The notes beneath the pieces are model-generated. The model saw nothing but the letters and a program-made list of their open reading frames with translations, did no database searches and was not told where the DNA came from. A DNA stretch of 64,000 nt from Dipteris shenzhenensis (Eukaryota > Polypodiophyta > Polypodiopsida > Gleicheniales): the NCBI GenBank assembly GCA_047967505.1, contig CM106539.1; one strand, 5' to 3'. A program made the translations under genes and the position numbers. Positions 45,628 to 57,264 of this stretch are shown piece by piece. Every line of letters starts with the position of its first letter. Position 1 is the first letter of the stretch.

Positions 45628-46757
45628 CTAATTCATCCCAAGTAAATCTTCAAGAGCATTTTCATCTACATGCTTGCAAGACCACATAGTTTTTGTTCTA
45701 TGCATATGTATATTCCGAAATAAAGAAGAAAAAATGTGCAGAGGCATAAACCAAGATAACCTTGCCCATTTGGATCCAAATGTAAACTTCATGGCCATCT
45801 CGGGGGGGCCACTCATCTTATGTAACCCTATCACGTGAGTTCAACAAAAGGATATTTTTAATTTCTAAAATTTACAGAATTTAACTTACATAAGGGAATA
45901 TTTAAAATGATTTAAGAAAAAAATTACAGATTTGTATAGAAAAAGGGTACATTTTATTAATGAAAAATCTACGGATAAGGGATTTTACAAACAAGCCTTG
46001 AACGCACGTGATATAGAGAGTTAAACATAGTGACCCCCCCGAGATGGCCATGCCCACATCCTTTGCAATCTTGTCCTTGTACGATTGCAATGTCCTCGAG
46101 TCCATATTCTTGCAATCCATGTCTTGAAGTTGTGGTGGTGACATGGTTTGCAGACGGCCATAGCTTGATGATGTCATTGGAGTGATGTATGTTGCATTAT
46201 ACCAATACACATTCTTCATTCACCAGGAGGCCAACTTCTCCCCGGCATGCATTTGCTTACCTAAATCCTCATGAATCGCAATGAACTTGCCTATGAATGA
46301 TTCAACTGGTTCCCACTCCTCAAGGTCCAAAGGGAAAACATCTTTCACCATGAATAAGAGCTCTTAGAAACCAAACACAAAATTTCCAAATGGACTCATT
46401 ACACTTACAGGTGAAAAAGGTACATAGATAGAAAGGCTCACAGTGTGATGGTATCCTAGATTGATTGAATGATGGAGAAAGCCGCATATCTTTTCCCATG
46501 TAAACATGTTGCACTTTTGTGGGCCATCCTTTCTTCCCAAACTTGAACTTCAAGATGCGCCCCTTCCACTCATGCAAGATGTCACCTCTCTTGCTCTTGG
46601 GAAGCTTATGTGGACCTTTGGCTGATCCTTTCATCACTATCCAGTCATTTAAGCTGTAGGTGCAAGGGATCCACTCATCCACCAATGCATTTCTGGTGTT
46701 GTGAGAGACACAAGAGGTCACAACATTGCGTGGTCTTATAGCCTTTCTCCTCACCAT
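45628..46757 (-). pseudogene. Reverse-strand gene remnant split by a MITE
   Basis: The 5' part (from 46757) reads DEWIPCTYSLNDWIVMKG, HEWKGRILKFKFGKKGWP and SRIPSHCEPFYLCTFF. A second stretch (about 46320-46052) reads WEPVESFIGKFIAIHEDLG, a TGA, then NVYWYNATYITPM and LQSYKDKIAKDVGMA. Past the MITE it continues MKFTFGSKWARLSWFMPLHIF. The MITE target copy ATGGCCAT falls inside the frame, so removing the insert restores continuity there. Family and function are unknown. Confidence 0.45.
45799..46043 (-). mobile_element. MITE copy C (8-bp TSD)
   Basis: 245 bp, inverted relative to copies A and B, ends CTCGGGGGGGCCACT / AGTGACCCCCCCGAG, target duplication ATGGCCAT (45791-45798 and 46044-46051; the target is itself palindromic). 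It splits a reverse-strand reading frame. Confidence 0.93.
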
Positions 46758-46817
46758 GCTTGCAGAGGTTGCAACAATAAGAATGGGACTCCTCTAGGAC
46801 TTCTACACAAGGCAATG

Positions 46818-46960
46818 GCACAAAAGAGGGAGAAGGAGAGGGACAGAGTAGCAGCAACAGAGGCACAGGAGAGGGAGAAGGAGAGGGACAGAGCAACAGC
46901 AACAGAGGCACAAGAGAGGGAGAAGAAGAGGGACAGAGCAGCTCCAATAGAGGCACAGGA
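46818..46960. repeat. 45-bp minisatellite
   Basis: Three copies at 46818, 46863 and 46908 and part of a fourth, rich in gagagggagaaggagaggg. In one plus-strand frame each copy encodes a 15-residue Glu/Arg-rich unit (AQEREKERDRATATE). It lies upstream of the reverse-strand remnant, so a regulatory or chance origin is as likely as coding. Confidence 0.75.
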
Positions 46961-46969
46961 GAGGGAGAG

Positions 46970-46971
<2 letters not shown>

Positions 46972-47014
<43 letters not shown>
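46972..47014. repeat. (GA)n microsatellite
   Basis: About 21 uninterrupted AG units; such runs are GAGA-factor (BPC) targets in plant promoters. Confidence 0.95.
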
Positions 47015-47017
<3 letters not shown>

Positions 47018-47429
47018 CTGCAGCAAGCAGGCCAGAGCAGGAGGGACCAGAGAAAGAGGGGGGAGAGGGAAAATGTGTGGGATTTGGTTCAAATCTGAGT
47101 GATTTGGCAAGCTGGACCAGAACAGTGGGGGGCAGAGGTCCTAGAAAGAGGGAGGGGAGAAGAAAAATTCGCCATAAGGGCCCTACCATCCCATTGAAGG
47201 GAATTTTGGGCTCATGTGGGGGAGGTGCACCTGGTAGGAGGGTCAAACATGGGTTAAGAGGGGGGATTGGTTTGGGTGGTCCCTAATGTAAGGGGAGCAA
47301 CCAATAGGGGCTCTCTATAGGCCTGCCCACCCTCCACCTCAACATACCATTGCCCCACACCTTCTATCACTCTCATTGGTACACCTCAAATCACTCCTTG
47401 AAATTAGGAAACACTAATTTGACGCCCTT
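47015..47429. other. No recognisable gene
   Basis: Purine-rich then mixed sequence. I see no motif that supports a gene. Confidence 0.4.
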
Positions 47430-49930
47430 TTGAGACCCCAATTCTCCTATAATGCATTTTCTTATGCTGAGCATTTTTGGGAACCACTTGTGTCATTCCT
47501 AAAGACTTATTATAGCTCTTCCACAACAAACGCCATGAACCTAAAGTCACCAAAGGCTATGAGACGGCTTTTTCAAGAGAACCCCTCCGTTTGTGCAAGA
47601 TATTACAAACCAAGCCACAAAACACATGCTTAAAGATGACAAGAGTATGTTGGGGAACATACAGGACTCATTCTGTGTAATGGAATTTCAAATTAGAGGT
47701 AGCTAGCATGAACATGGACTTCTTTGGGTGGAGGGAGCCCCCCCCGGGGGGGGGGGGGGTGTCACTCTTTACAAACCCCATATAGCATGTGTGAGCAAGC
47801 ATGTATTAAAAGTACCCCTATTCTTTGATTTTTACTTTTTTTTAACGTAATTGATTAACCCCCTCTTGCATGTATATATTTTTCAAGCTTGAAATTTAGA
47901 CACCCCTCCATAAATCTACACCTATAAATTACTATTTTATAAATCCCCTCCTGCATATAAAAGTCATGTAAGTAGCCTTATTACAAAAATACCCCTCAGT
48001 GCACTAACATGCTATGTTACATGTTTATGAGTGAACCCTCGGGAGGGAGCCCCTACTTTTAAAGGCTACAACAACACTTAGGCCATGACGTTCATGGATA
48101 AGTACATTACTTGTGACAAAGAACTTATAAGTGAGAATATTCAAGACCTACAAACACACATCTACATGCACAAAGAACAACAAGAAAAGTTTCCAGTTCC
48201 ATTACCCAAAGCCATCCCTCCAAGAAACTATGATACTCACCCCCTTGCAAACTAAGCAAAGACAATATTACAAAGAAATTTATAGAAAAATGCATATTAT
48301 CATGAGCTCTTTCTCCATATCCTCTCCAATGTCAATCGAAGAGTGGATGCAAACACTTCCAGTTGGATATTACAACACAACTTCTTTCCATAAGGTCACA
48401 GCCCCCAACTGAAAAAACCAACATTGTTTTTAAAGAGACAACCTAAAGACTAGGCAAATCACTTTTTTGTGGCAATATAACATGGGTATTCAGTCCATTA
48501 TAGATCCATACGGAGCAACTTCATACATCATAAAGATGGGTAACATTATAATGATGAATTTGCAAAATAAACTATGAAAGAGTGTGTGGGAGAAAATACA
48601 AACACAAAAAATAGGTTAAGGAAGCTAGGACATGCTTTCTTGCATGCCCAAAAAATGAGTGCCCAGCTTGCATCTTTCATCACACTATCATTTCCATTAC
48701 ATTAACCATCAAGAGAATTCCAATTTATTAATACAAATGGACCCCAAAATAGAGCATTAATCTTGAAAAGGAAACGCCAACTCCAAATGCTAGGAGTTGT
48801 CACTAGCATAGCATGTGTCACTATCATTGACAAGTACATGAAACAGCAAGGGATAACAAGATTTTTCCTTGCTTCTTTTGCTTCACATTACAATCATTCA
48901 AAGGGAAGTTGCAAAAAAAGCCGGAACACAAAGATACTAAGATTTAAGATCCCAATAACTATTACAAAGGATAGCTACTATTATATTCACCATTCAAAGA
49001 TGATGAATACCAACCTTTGAAACAATTTGGCACATGGAGAGAGGCTTACATTGCACAAGAAGAGATCAAACTACAAAATAAAAGCATGTTCAATTTTAAT
49101 TATGATGACCTCTTGGTATTGACACCTTAAACACATCACATGATATAGAAGACCCAAATAATAGAATAGGCTCAAAAGACACTAACATGTTATATGACAT
49201 TGATTTGGAAATGCCAACTACTCCAAAAATGTACTAGAATGGACAATTTCATTATACCCACAAAGAAACACATACTATTGCTCAATGATGAGTATTTCAA
49301 GCAAATTAGAAGCCTTAAAAAGGAGCAAAGAGATATATTTGATGATGTTCTTCTTCAAAAAAGAATTTTTCCAGAAGAGAAAATCCATATTTTTTTCACT
49401 GGTGGAGTGGGTACATGGGAAACATATCTTCTACTCCTTTTAGTGCATGGGTTGGATAGATTCTATAATCAAAGACTTAAAAAAGTAATGACATTACCTT
49501 ACTAAAGGTCCTCTTGCCTACCTATACTAGCAAGGCTACTTTTAACATCAATAGAACAACCATCCATTCAACATTGCATTTGCTTATCCATAGCAAGCTC
49601 CTTACATCGCTACCTCGAGAGAAACTAGATGCATTGCGCGCCCTCTATAAACAAGTTGAATTGCTTGTCTTTGATGAGATTTCACTTGTTGGACGAAGAA
49701 CTCTTGACTTTTCCGACCTTCGGGTGTGCTCTTTGAAAATCAATTTTGAAGACCACTTTGCTGGTGTGGATGTCATTTCATGTGGTGGGGATTTATACCA
49801 ACAAGCAAAGCTAGTGAAAGATGCATGGGTGTTCAAAACAAATGAGGAGAATCTTGAGTCCATGGAAAATACCTACTAGAGCAACAAGATCAAATGTTAT
49901 GAGCTTAGTATGTCCCCCCATACATTGAAA
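47430..49930 (+). pseudogene. Helitron Rep-helicase relic
   Basis: Remnant of an autonomous Helitron. Rep part: FQENPSVCARYY, then EFQIRGS*HEHGLLWVEGA with the HUH-type HEH at 47707-47715 (TAG at 47704 before it); after the MITE, APTFKGYNNT, TAG 48079 and FMDKYITCDKE. Middle: MSAQLASFITLSF, NTNGPQNRALILKRKRQL and IIDKYMKQQG, as in Helitron proteins. Helicase part: LKKEQRDIFDDVLL, Walker A degenerated to GGVGTWET, then NRTTIHSTLHL, LLVFDEISLVGRR (Walker B) and SCGGDLYQ. Many stops and frameshifts make it inactive. The 5' TC and 3' CTRR hairpin ends were not located. Confidence 0.8.
47740..48043 (+). mobile_element. MITE copy D, related subfamily (8-bp TSD)
   Basis: 304 bp, left end ccccgggg...tgtcact, right end gagtgaaccctcggg, target duplication AGGGAGCC (47732-47739 and 48044-48051). 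The terminal motif matches copies A-C but the interior differs. It sits in the Helitron Rep domain about 25 bp after the HEH motif. The G-run makes the exact left edge uncertain by a base or two. Confidence 0.8.
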
Positions 49931-50206
49931 AATGGAAAATTCCCATGAATTAATTGTTGGGAAGAGAAGAGGGGTGAAAAGGAAGAGGGAAAGGGCATGA
50001 TTAAACTAAGGGATAAAGGGGGGAGGGAGGAGTTTCAATAAAGAGGGACCACTTAAGAAGGGAACAATAAAGAAGAAGGCACATGCTAAAGGGGGAGGTG
50101 GAATGGGGACCATTGGAAGGGGGCTTTAAAGAAGGCGGCACTACTAAATGGGGAGGGGGAAGAGGGACCATTTTTAATATTTTAGTTAGCATTAGATATA
50201 CTCTTG

Positions 50207-50276
50207 CACTCTATAGCTTAGTGGTACAGCTCACATGTGGGAAAGACAACATTGTGGGTTCGAATCCTACCCTCTT
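50207..50276 (+). ncRNA. tRNA-like or SINE head with pol III boxes
   Basis: TAGCTTAGTGGTAC (A box) and GGGTTCGAATCCT (B box) are spaced as in a tRNA, and the D and T arms can pair. The acceptor and anticodon stems do not, so it is not a functional tRNA. A tRNA-derived SINE is likelier, but no tail was identified. Confidence 0.35.
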
Positions 50277-50289
50277 AAAGAATGTGCAC

Positions 50290-51700
50290 TCTTCTTAGAC
50301 ATAGCTTAAAATAAATTAATTAACCCGAATAAATCAATTAATCCATGGACAAACATAGGCCAATTAACCTCTATGGTCCAAAACAAATATGAATATAATA
50401 AAGTCGAGTGAGTATTGTTACGAGCGTAAAACAACAACGAGACAATGCAACAACGAATTCGTAGAAATATTAAATTCATTTAGAAAGTCCATCCACACAC
50501 AAGACCAAGTTGACTACATAAATAAAAAATGCTTCCATCCATCATCTTAGGACCACACATTTCCACGTACATCTCTTCTACACAAACAATGAAATGGAAT
50601 AATCACAATGACTATATCCTTGAAAGAGTGCAAGGGAGAAAAAGGTACTTAATGCTATAGACCAATTCACAGAGACCCCCTGCAACAGCAACAACAAAAT
50701 ATTGTGTGACCCTAAAACCACTGATGACCTTAAGATAAAAAAAGAATTGAAAGAGGGCATGTTAGTAGAACTATGTTTTGGCATTATAAATCAACAAGAT
50801 GGCCTTGTTAATGGGGCTGATGGAGCCTTTAAAGGCATGTCAACATTTTAAGGAAAAGATAGTGTATGGATACAATTCCCACATATAGAAATAGGGTTGA
50901 ATATACATACAAATAATAAGGACATCTGGGAAGTAGCAAGCTAAGGGTGTCCACTTTTTGTTCACTCCCCAATCCTTAGGAGGTGGAAAAACAAGCTTTT
51001 TAGCACACAAAAATGCAAATCTCACCTACTTCCCTATGGATCTAGTCTTTGAAGTCTTCTGACACAACATCACACTTGCTATTGTGCACACAATCATATA
51101 GTCTGATCGAAAATTCGATGCACACACAAAAAATTTCTTTGTGTCACACGGCATGGTTCCAGGGTGGTCACACGTTTGTCACGAACAGAGAGTGTCATAT
51201 TAAATTCTAAATTTCTCACTCATTTTAGATTAAATGTTATTGAAACTTTGTAAGTGGTCTCTTTGCATTATGTAGAGCTTAACTTGATTTATTGGTAATT
51301 TTTTGAATGATTTATCTAATTATAAATAATTATTTATAATAAATAAAGTCATAAAATACATGCATTTTAGTAGCACACCACATTTTTTTAGTATCTTGAA
51401 TAATTAAGCAAATCCAATTCGGTGGAAGGTTAGTAGGCCATAAGGGTGTGTGGTTGAATCATCAAATCCCAAATCCAACGGTTAGATTTAGGAAGATTGA
51501 AGTTTAATTTTTACTTTACTCCTTAGAGGATCAACAAAGAATATTAAAAATAAATCTAGTAATTCTCAAACATGACCAAACATTTCAAAAATGTCAATAT
51601 TTTTAGTCCTCTACATGATGAATAAGAGGAAAAAATTTTGGTTAAATTTGAGTAAGGGAAACGTACGATATGGCCTCCAACAATTAAATCTCCCTTTTGT
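50290..51700. other. No recognisable gene
   Basis: AT-rich intergenic sequence. No motif, repeat or frame convinces me. Confidence 0.5.
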
Positions 51701-51716
51701 GGGGGAAAAAGGGCCA

Positions 51717-51762
51717 ACCAAGCCTAATACCAAGACAAGGTAGGCTTGGTATTAGGCTTGGT
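51717..51762. other. Perfect 18-bp inverted repeat, 10-nt loop
   Basis: The left arm ACCAAGCCTAATACCAAG is followed after 10 nt by its exact reverse complement. It lies just upstream of an ACGT-core stretch and the left palindrome array, near a possible element boundary. Confidence 0.8.
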
Positions 51763-51854
51763 GAGTAGCCTAGGAGCATCACCTAGGAGCATCACTGACC
51801 CTAGTGGCAAGCCTTTGGAGTCTGCATGCTACCCATGTGGAAGGCTGAGTCATC

Positions 51855-52160
51855 AAAACCATGCCACGTTGTTAGACCACGTGGTGCCATCTCATTAAGG
51901 AGATGTGACATCACTCCTTGCCATGTCACCTTACATTGCCACACGTGCTGCCACATGTGCCACCTCATCATTTCACATCATGAGCCATGTGATCACACAA
52001 TGCCACCTTGGCATACCTCCTCAACCTTGCCACGTCACCAATCCCTCCACCTCAATTTGCCATGTCAATCTACCACCTCATGAATGCCGACTCATCATGC
52101 CACATCACCTTTCAATGTCATCGAAGAGACTATATTACCACATCATGACCATGCATGGTG
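51855..52160. repeat. Degenerate CCACGTCA/CCACATCA stretch
   Basis: About fifteen loose copies of (t)gccac(a/g)t(c/g)atc, less regular than at 4967-5395. It may be a decayed Copia leader or an upstream regulatory region of the gene that follows. Confidence 0.55.
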
Positions 52161-52206
52161 CCACATCAGTTAGATGTATACACATGATGATGTGCGAGGC
52201 ATACAA

Positions 52207-52357
52207 TACCTCGATCGAGGTATATGACCGAGGACACCTAGGGATACCTCGATCGAGGTCTATACATGCGTAATGCACTGAATACCTCGATCGAGGTATA
52301 TGGTCTAATCGAGGTATATGATCTGGGCTCTTGGCATAGCAGACCTCGATCGAGGTA
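52207..52357. repeat. Left array of the 16-bp palindrome TACCTCGATCGAGGTA
   Basis: Full or near-full copies at 52207, 52245, 52283 and 52342, the first three spaced exactly 38 bp, plus a half copy near 52308. The same palindrome forms the array at 63611-64000. It lies about 140 bp upstream of a TATA box. Confidence 0.9.
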
Positions 52358-52494
52358 TTTGAAGGTACAAAACTTAGCCAATTAGTATTAATATTAGCAC
52401 CAAAACTTAGCCAATTAGTTTCAATCTTAGCACCTCTCCACCAATAATAATGAAGAGCAATCTAAGAGCAATCTAGTGGATGAGTTGAGGCTCT

Positions 52495-52501
52495 CTATAA
52501 G
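52495..52501 (+). promoter_or_regulatory. TATA box of the plus-strand element gene
   Basis: CTATAAG within ctctctataagacacc, downstream of the palindrome array and about 115 bp before the open frame begins. Core promoter by position. Confidence 0.55.
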
Positions 52502-52614
52502 ACACCACGTTTTGGTTCATTTCACCCATTCTTAGCCATTCTTGCCTCCTCATCACTTTGTCAGGAACCCCCCCCCAAATCTCATTGACGAGGAGCGCAA
52601 GAGGATTTCGTTAG

Positions 52615-55453
52615 CGCAAGAGAGACTCTAGAGCTCGAGCTCAAGCTGCCACCACTGATCCACCTCCAACTCTACCTCTACATCCCACCTCCACCCCCAC
52701 CTCCACCCCCACCCCCACCTCCATTGTCTCCCCATCCTCATCCGCTCCCCTACCTCTAGCCTCCGCCCTTCCCCTAGCCACCTACATTTTGGCCTCCACC
52801 TCTACCTCTTCCCCCTCCACCCTCCTCCCTCCCCCTCCCCCTCCCCCTCCCCCTGCTTTGCTTGGCGCCTCCCTTCCCTTGTCCACCCTACCATCTCCCA
52901 TTGATCTCCTTGCCCCACCTTGCAGCAGCAGTGTTGCTTCACGATGTGACCTACCGAAGTCCACTATCCGTCGTCGTACTAGCAAGATTGTGCAGTCTTT
53001 TTTTTGTGACCTCACGCTAGCTTCGTAGTCTTCTCTTCTCACATCCCTGATTGATCACCCTGAGTTGGTAGAGTGTAGGAGGCTTGCTGGTCTTGGTGCA
53101 CGTAGAGATAGGGTTGTATCTAGCGAGGTCCTTAGCAGTGTTCGATGTTCCTATGCTTCTATTAAGCATAGGAACTCCAGTGATGCCTTGGCAGCACGTC
53201 GTGCTATTGTGGCTACCATTAGTAGACCTCATATGATAGGCCATGTGCGTACCGCTTCACGTCTTCTTCAGATTGCACTGCGCACATTGCGAGCAGGCAT
53301 CACTAGGAGGCAGAGTCTAGAGGATAGTGAGACTGATGCTCTTTGGGCTTCGAGTGGTCGTGCACCTCGCAGCGATCGATTGTTGGATGATTCCACTAGG
53401 TCCTTCATACAACAGTTTTGGGAGGAGCATTGCAGAGCATCCCCAGTGTTCAAGAAGGCATTGCAAAAGAGGGTGTCACGCAATGTGTACATTGAGCATG
53501 ATGCATGTTTTTTGGAGTGTACCCAGACTGAGTTGTACACTCAGTTTGTAGAGGCACACCCAGAGTTCAAGATTGGGCAGAGGTCATTTGAGCAATGCAG
53601 GCCATGATTTGTGCGATGCTCTCAGGAGCGTGACACATGCTATTGTCACTACCATGTGGATTTTGGATTGATGTATGACGTATTCCATTCCCTTGATGGT
53701 CATAGGGGAGTGGTTCCTACTAGCCCTCGTGACTTCATTCATTCCATATTGTGTACACGAGATGGTGATGCTTTTTCCACTCCCTTGATTGTGTGGAAGG
53801 CACGTGTACTTTGTGTGGTGACTTTGCTAGAGTGCCACGAGTTGCACTAGATACTTGTGATGTGCAGATGGTTCGTTGGCAGCAGTATGAGTACTGTACA
53901 TTGACATTAGACGGTGGTGCACAGTCGAGGAGGTTGCAGCTTGTGGGGAAGGAGACACCACGTGTTGTATTCATTGACAGTTTTTGAGGGAAGCTGTACC
54001 GCTACATACGCCACTCGCACACTACGAAATGGGAGGATCGTCAGTTTCATGCATGTTTGAGGACATTTCCTACAAGGGTGGTTGTCTCAGTGGTAGACTT
54101 TATGGAGAATTACACCTTTGCACCATAGCATGAGATCCAATCGGAGTATTATTTCTCCGAACAGGTGACGTGTGATTGAGTATTGATTTTTTCCCCACCT
54201 CATTATATTGAATTATTTCAATAGTCATATTTTTTTTCAATGCCATATTGCAGGTTGCTATATTTGTGTACATTAGCTATCATCATGCACAGGCTCATGT
54301 GGATGGCATTGATAGCACCATGGACTCACGGGTCATTGTGCGAGAGTATCACTTCTACATTAGTGATGATCGATCGCATGATGCCCATTTTGTGTAGCAT
54401 TGCTTCACTTTGCATGAAAGTTTCTTGAGGGATCATGATGTCACATGGCAGCGGCACTGGATCTGGTCAGACGGTTGCAATGGTCAGTTCAAATTCGCTA
54501 GACAGTTTTATTGGTTCTGCAGATGGCACCGTGAGACAGGCATTCCGATTACATGGAGCTACTTCGAGACAGGGCACGGTAAGGGAGAGCACGATGGTGC
54601 AGGTGCTTGCGTGAAGCGTGCTTTGCATCGATACCAGTTGCGTCACAGTGCCGATCGCTTCAAGGATGCACATGATGTGGTGCGGTGGTGCAGCCAGCAC
54701 TTATCCACTAGTGCTACCTCCTCGTTTCAGTCGCGTGACGATAGGGTGGTGAGCTGGTATTTTTGGTGCGTGGACATTGGGAGTCTCGATCGGTCTAGGC
54801 CTTTTGATTGTCGTTCTGTGCCTGGCACTCTTGATTTCCATTCCATCAGGAGTGTAGGTGAGTCTCACCCCACGATCTTTTCTCGACGGTTTGCATGTTT
54901 TTGCTCTACATGCATTGATGATGATTGGGGAGGGTGCTCCATGATACCATGGGCCGATCGATGGGTACGGCGAGTGCTTTCTCCCTTCCAGCCTTGGGAG
55001 GAGGTACATGATGGTCAGGATGCGGGATTCAGTTCCTCTAGAGATTATGACCAGCTTACAGATATTTTGCATATTGGTGATATCTTCGCGGTTATTGCTT
55101 CGGAGGGCAATGAGGAGGGTGTGGATTATTACTTGTTGCGATGCTCTATGCTGAAGAGTGTGCTGAATGAGGATACAGTGGATGGGCATGGGATGCACTT
55201 CAATGCTCATAGCATGATCGTAGGTGGCCACTATTTTCAGCAGATACAGAGGCGTGGTCACTATATTGAGTTCCAGGAGTACATGGTGGATCAGGAGGCA
55301 TACATGTATTCTCATCTTGTTGTTGGGATCAAGATTACTTTGAGTCGTGTTCGCACTCGCAAGGCGACGTCCACTCCACGATGGCGCCTTGCAGTGGCGG
55401 ATCACAAGAGCATACTTGCAACTATTGGCATGAGAGCTGATCCTGAGGAGTAG
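52615..55453 (+). pseudogene. DDE-transposase-like gene, two exons, decayed
   Basis: Exon 1 (about 52615-54164) opens with a Pro/Ser/Thr-rich region, then LIDHPELVECRRL, SFIQQFWEEHCRASP, CHYHVDFGLMYDVF, a Cys group CVEGTCTLCGDF, and FMENYTFAP*HEIQSEYYFSEQ. A GT-AG intron (54165-54253, phase 0) is clean. Exon 2 has YHHAQAHVDGID, WSDGCNGQFKFA, FETGHGKGEHDGAGACVKRAL, then a BAH-like tail (GDIFAVIASEGNEEGVDYYLL; MIVGGHYFQQ; YSHLVVGIKI). SDG.NGQFK and GHGKGEHDG look like parts of a DDE catalytic core. Broken by TAG 53026, TGA 53605, a one-base frameshift near 53784, TGA 53985, TAG 54126 and TAG 54395; a TAG at 52612 precedes the frame. Exon 2 after 54397 is open to the TAG at 55451. Family unnamed by me. 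Confidence 0.7.
54165..54253 (+). other. Intron of the transposase-like gene
   Basis: 89 bp, GTGACG...TATTGCAG, T-rich 3' half, phase 0. Both flanking exons read on in frame. Confidence 0.75.
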
Positions 55454-55774
55454 CACATTACATATCATATTTTTTGGGATCATCAGTTGATCAGATTGAT
55501 TTTTATTGGGTATCACTAGTTGATTACACTTTTTTGTATTTGATATGTATAGGCTCACTGTGTGACCGTACCATTGTAATTTTCATGGACTCATATTTTG
55601 TATTTCACTATGATGGTTGTATACACGTTCATACACATCATTGTATTAGATTCTATTTTTTACATGATGTCCGATGTCTTCTCAATGGGATTTGTTGTGT
55701 TTGTAAAACAAAAAATTGTTTATTAGTAGTAATGTTGTAATTTGTTTTGTGCTTTAGGACATTTTAAAAACGTG

Positions 55775-57264
55775 ACTAAGAAAATTCGCGCATGTACTAA
55801 CGAAATATGCGTGTGGACTTACTTGTTGGGGATGAAACTTCGCACGACTCTTAGGCCGCCCTAGACATACATCCACGTGAGATTTAGTCTGAACTGATTT
55901 GGTATGCGCCACGTGGAAGGTACAATGCGTACATTTTTACAATCCCTACTAGCACGACTGCGGCAAAGCTATGGCGCATGTACTAACAAAATATGTGTGT
56001 GGACTTATCTGTTGGGAATGAAACTTCGCACGACTCTTAGGCCACCCTAGACATACATCCACGCAAGATTTTGTCTCCAACTTATTTGGTATGCACCACG
56101 TGGAAGGTATAATGCGTACATTTTTACAATCCCTACTAGCACGACTACGTGTGAAAAATGGCGCACGTACTAACCAAATATGCATGTGGACTTATCTGTT
56201 GGAGATTCAACTTTGCATGGCTCTTAGGCTACTATAGACGTACATCCACGCAAGGTTTGGTGCCCAACTGATTTGGTATGCGCCACGTGGAAGGACAGCT
56301 GTGTACATTTTTACAATCCCTACTAGCACGACTACGTATGAAAAATGGCACACATACTAATGAAATATGCACGTGGACTTATCTGTTGGAGATGAAACTT
56401 CACACGGCTCTTAGGCGACCCTGGACGTACATTCACGCAAAATTTGGTCTCCAACTAATTTGGTATGCGCCACATGGAAGGACAAATGTGTACATTTTTA
56501 CAATCCCTACTAGCACGACTACGTGTGAAAAATGGCGCACGTACTAATGAAATATGCATGTGGAGACTTATCTGTTGGAGATTAAACTTTGCACGGCTCT
56601 TAGGCTGCCGTAGACGTACATCCACACAAGATTTGGTCTCCAACTGATTTGGTATGCGCCACGTGGAAGGACAGCTGCGTACATTTTTACAATCCCTACT
56701 AGCACGACTACGTATGAAAAATGGCGCACGTACTAATGAAATACGCACGTGGACTTATTTGTTGGGGATGAAACTTCACACAGCTCTTAGGCTACCCTGG
56801 ACGTACATCCATGCAAGATTTGGTCTCCAACTGATTTGGTATGCACCACATGGAAGGACAAATGCGTACATTTTTACAATCCTACTAGCACGACTGTGTG
56901 AAAAATGGTGCACGTACTAACGAAATATGCATGTGGACTTATCTGTTGGAGATTAAACTTTGCACGGCTCTTAGGCTGTCGTAGACGTAATCCATGTAAG
57001 ATTTGGTCTCCAACTGATTTGGTATGTGCCATGTGGAAGGACAAATGCGTACATTTTTACAATCCCTACTAGCACGACTACGTATGAAAAATGGCGCATG
57101 TACTAATGAAATATGCACGTGGACTTATCTGTTGGGGATGAAACTTCACACGGCTCTTAGGCTACCCTGGACGTACATCCACGCAAGATTTGGTCTCCAA
57201 CTGATTTGGTATGCGCCACGTGAAAGGTATAATGCGTACATTTTTACAATCCCTACTAGCACGA
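55775..57264. repeat. 187-bp tandem repeat, type A
   Basis: About eight units of ~187 bp containing 'gcacgtggacttatctgttg', 'ctcttaggctaccctagacg', 'tttggtctccaactgatttg', gccacgtggaagg and 'ccctactagcacgactacg'. Each unit has a CCACGTGG palindrome (G-box core). It starts about 320 bp after the transposase-like gene ends. Open frames are repeat translations. Confidence 0.9.

Noticed and set aside
46701-47246. Glu/Arg-rich (+) or Cys/Leu-rich (-) protein
   Set aside because: Produced by the 45-bp minisatellite and the GA run; no conserved flanking domain.
54701-55558. 285-codon minus-strand frame
   Set aside because: It is the complement of transposase-like exon 2; only the plus frame carries recognisable motifs and splice logic.
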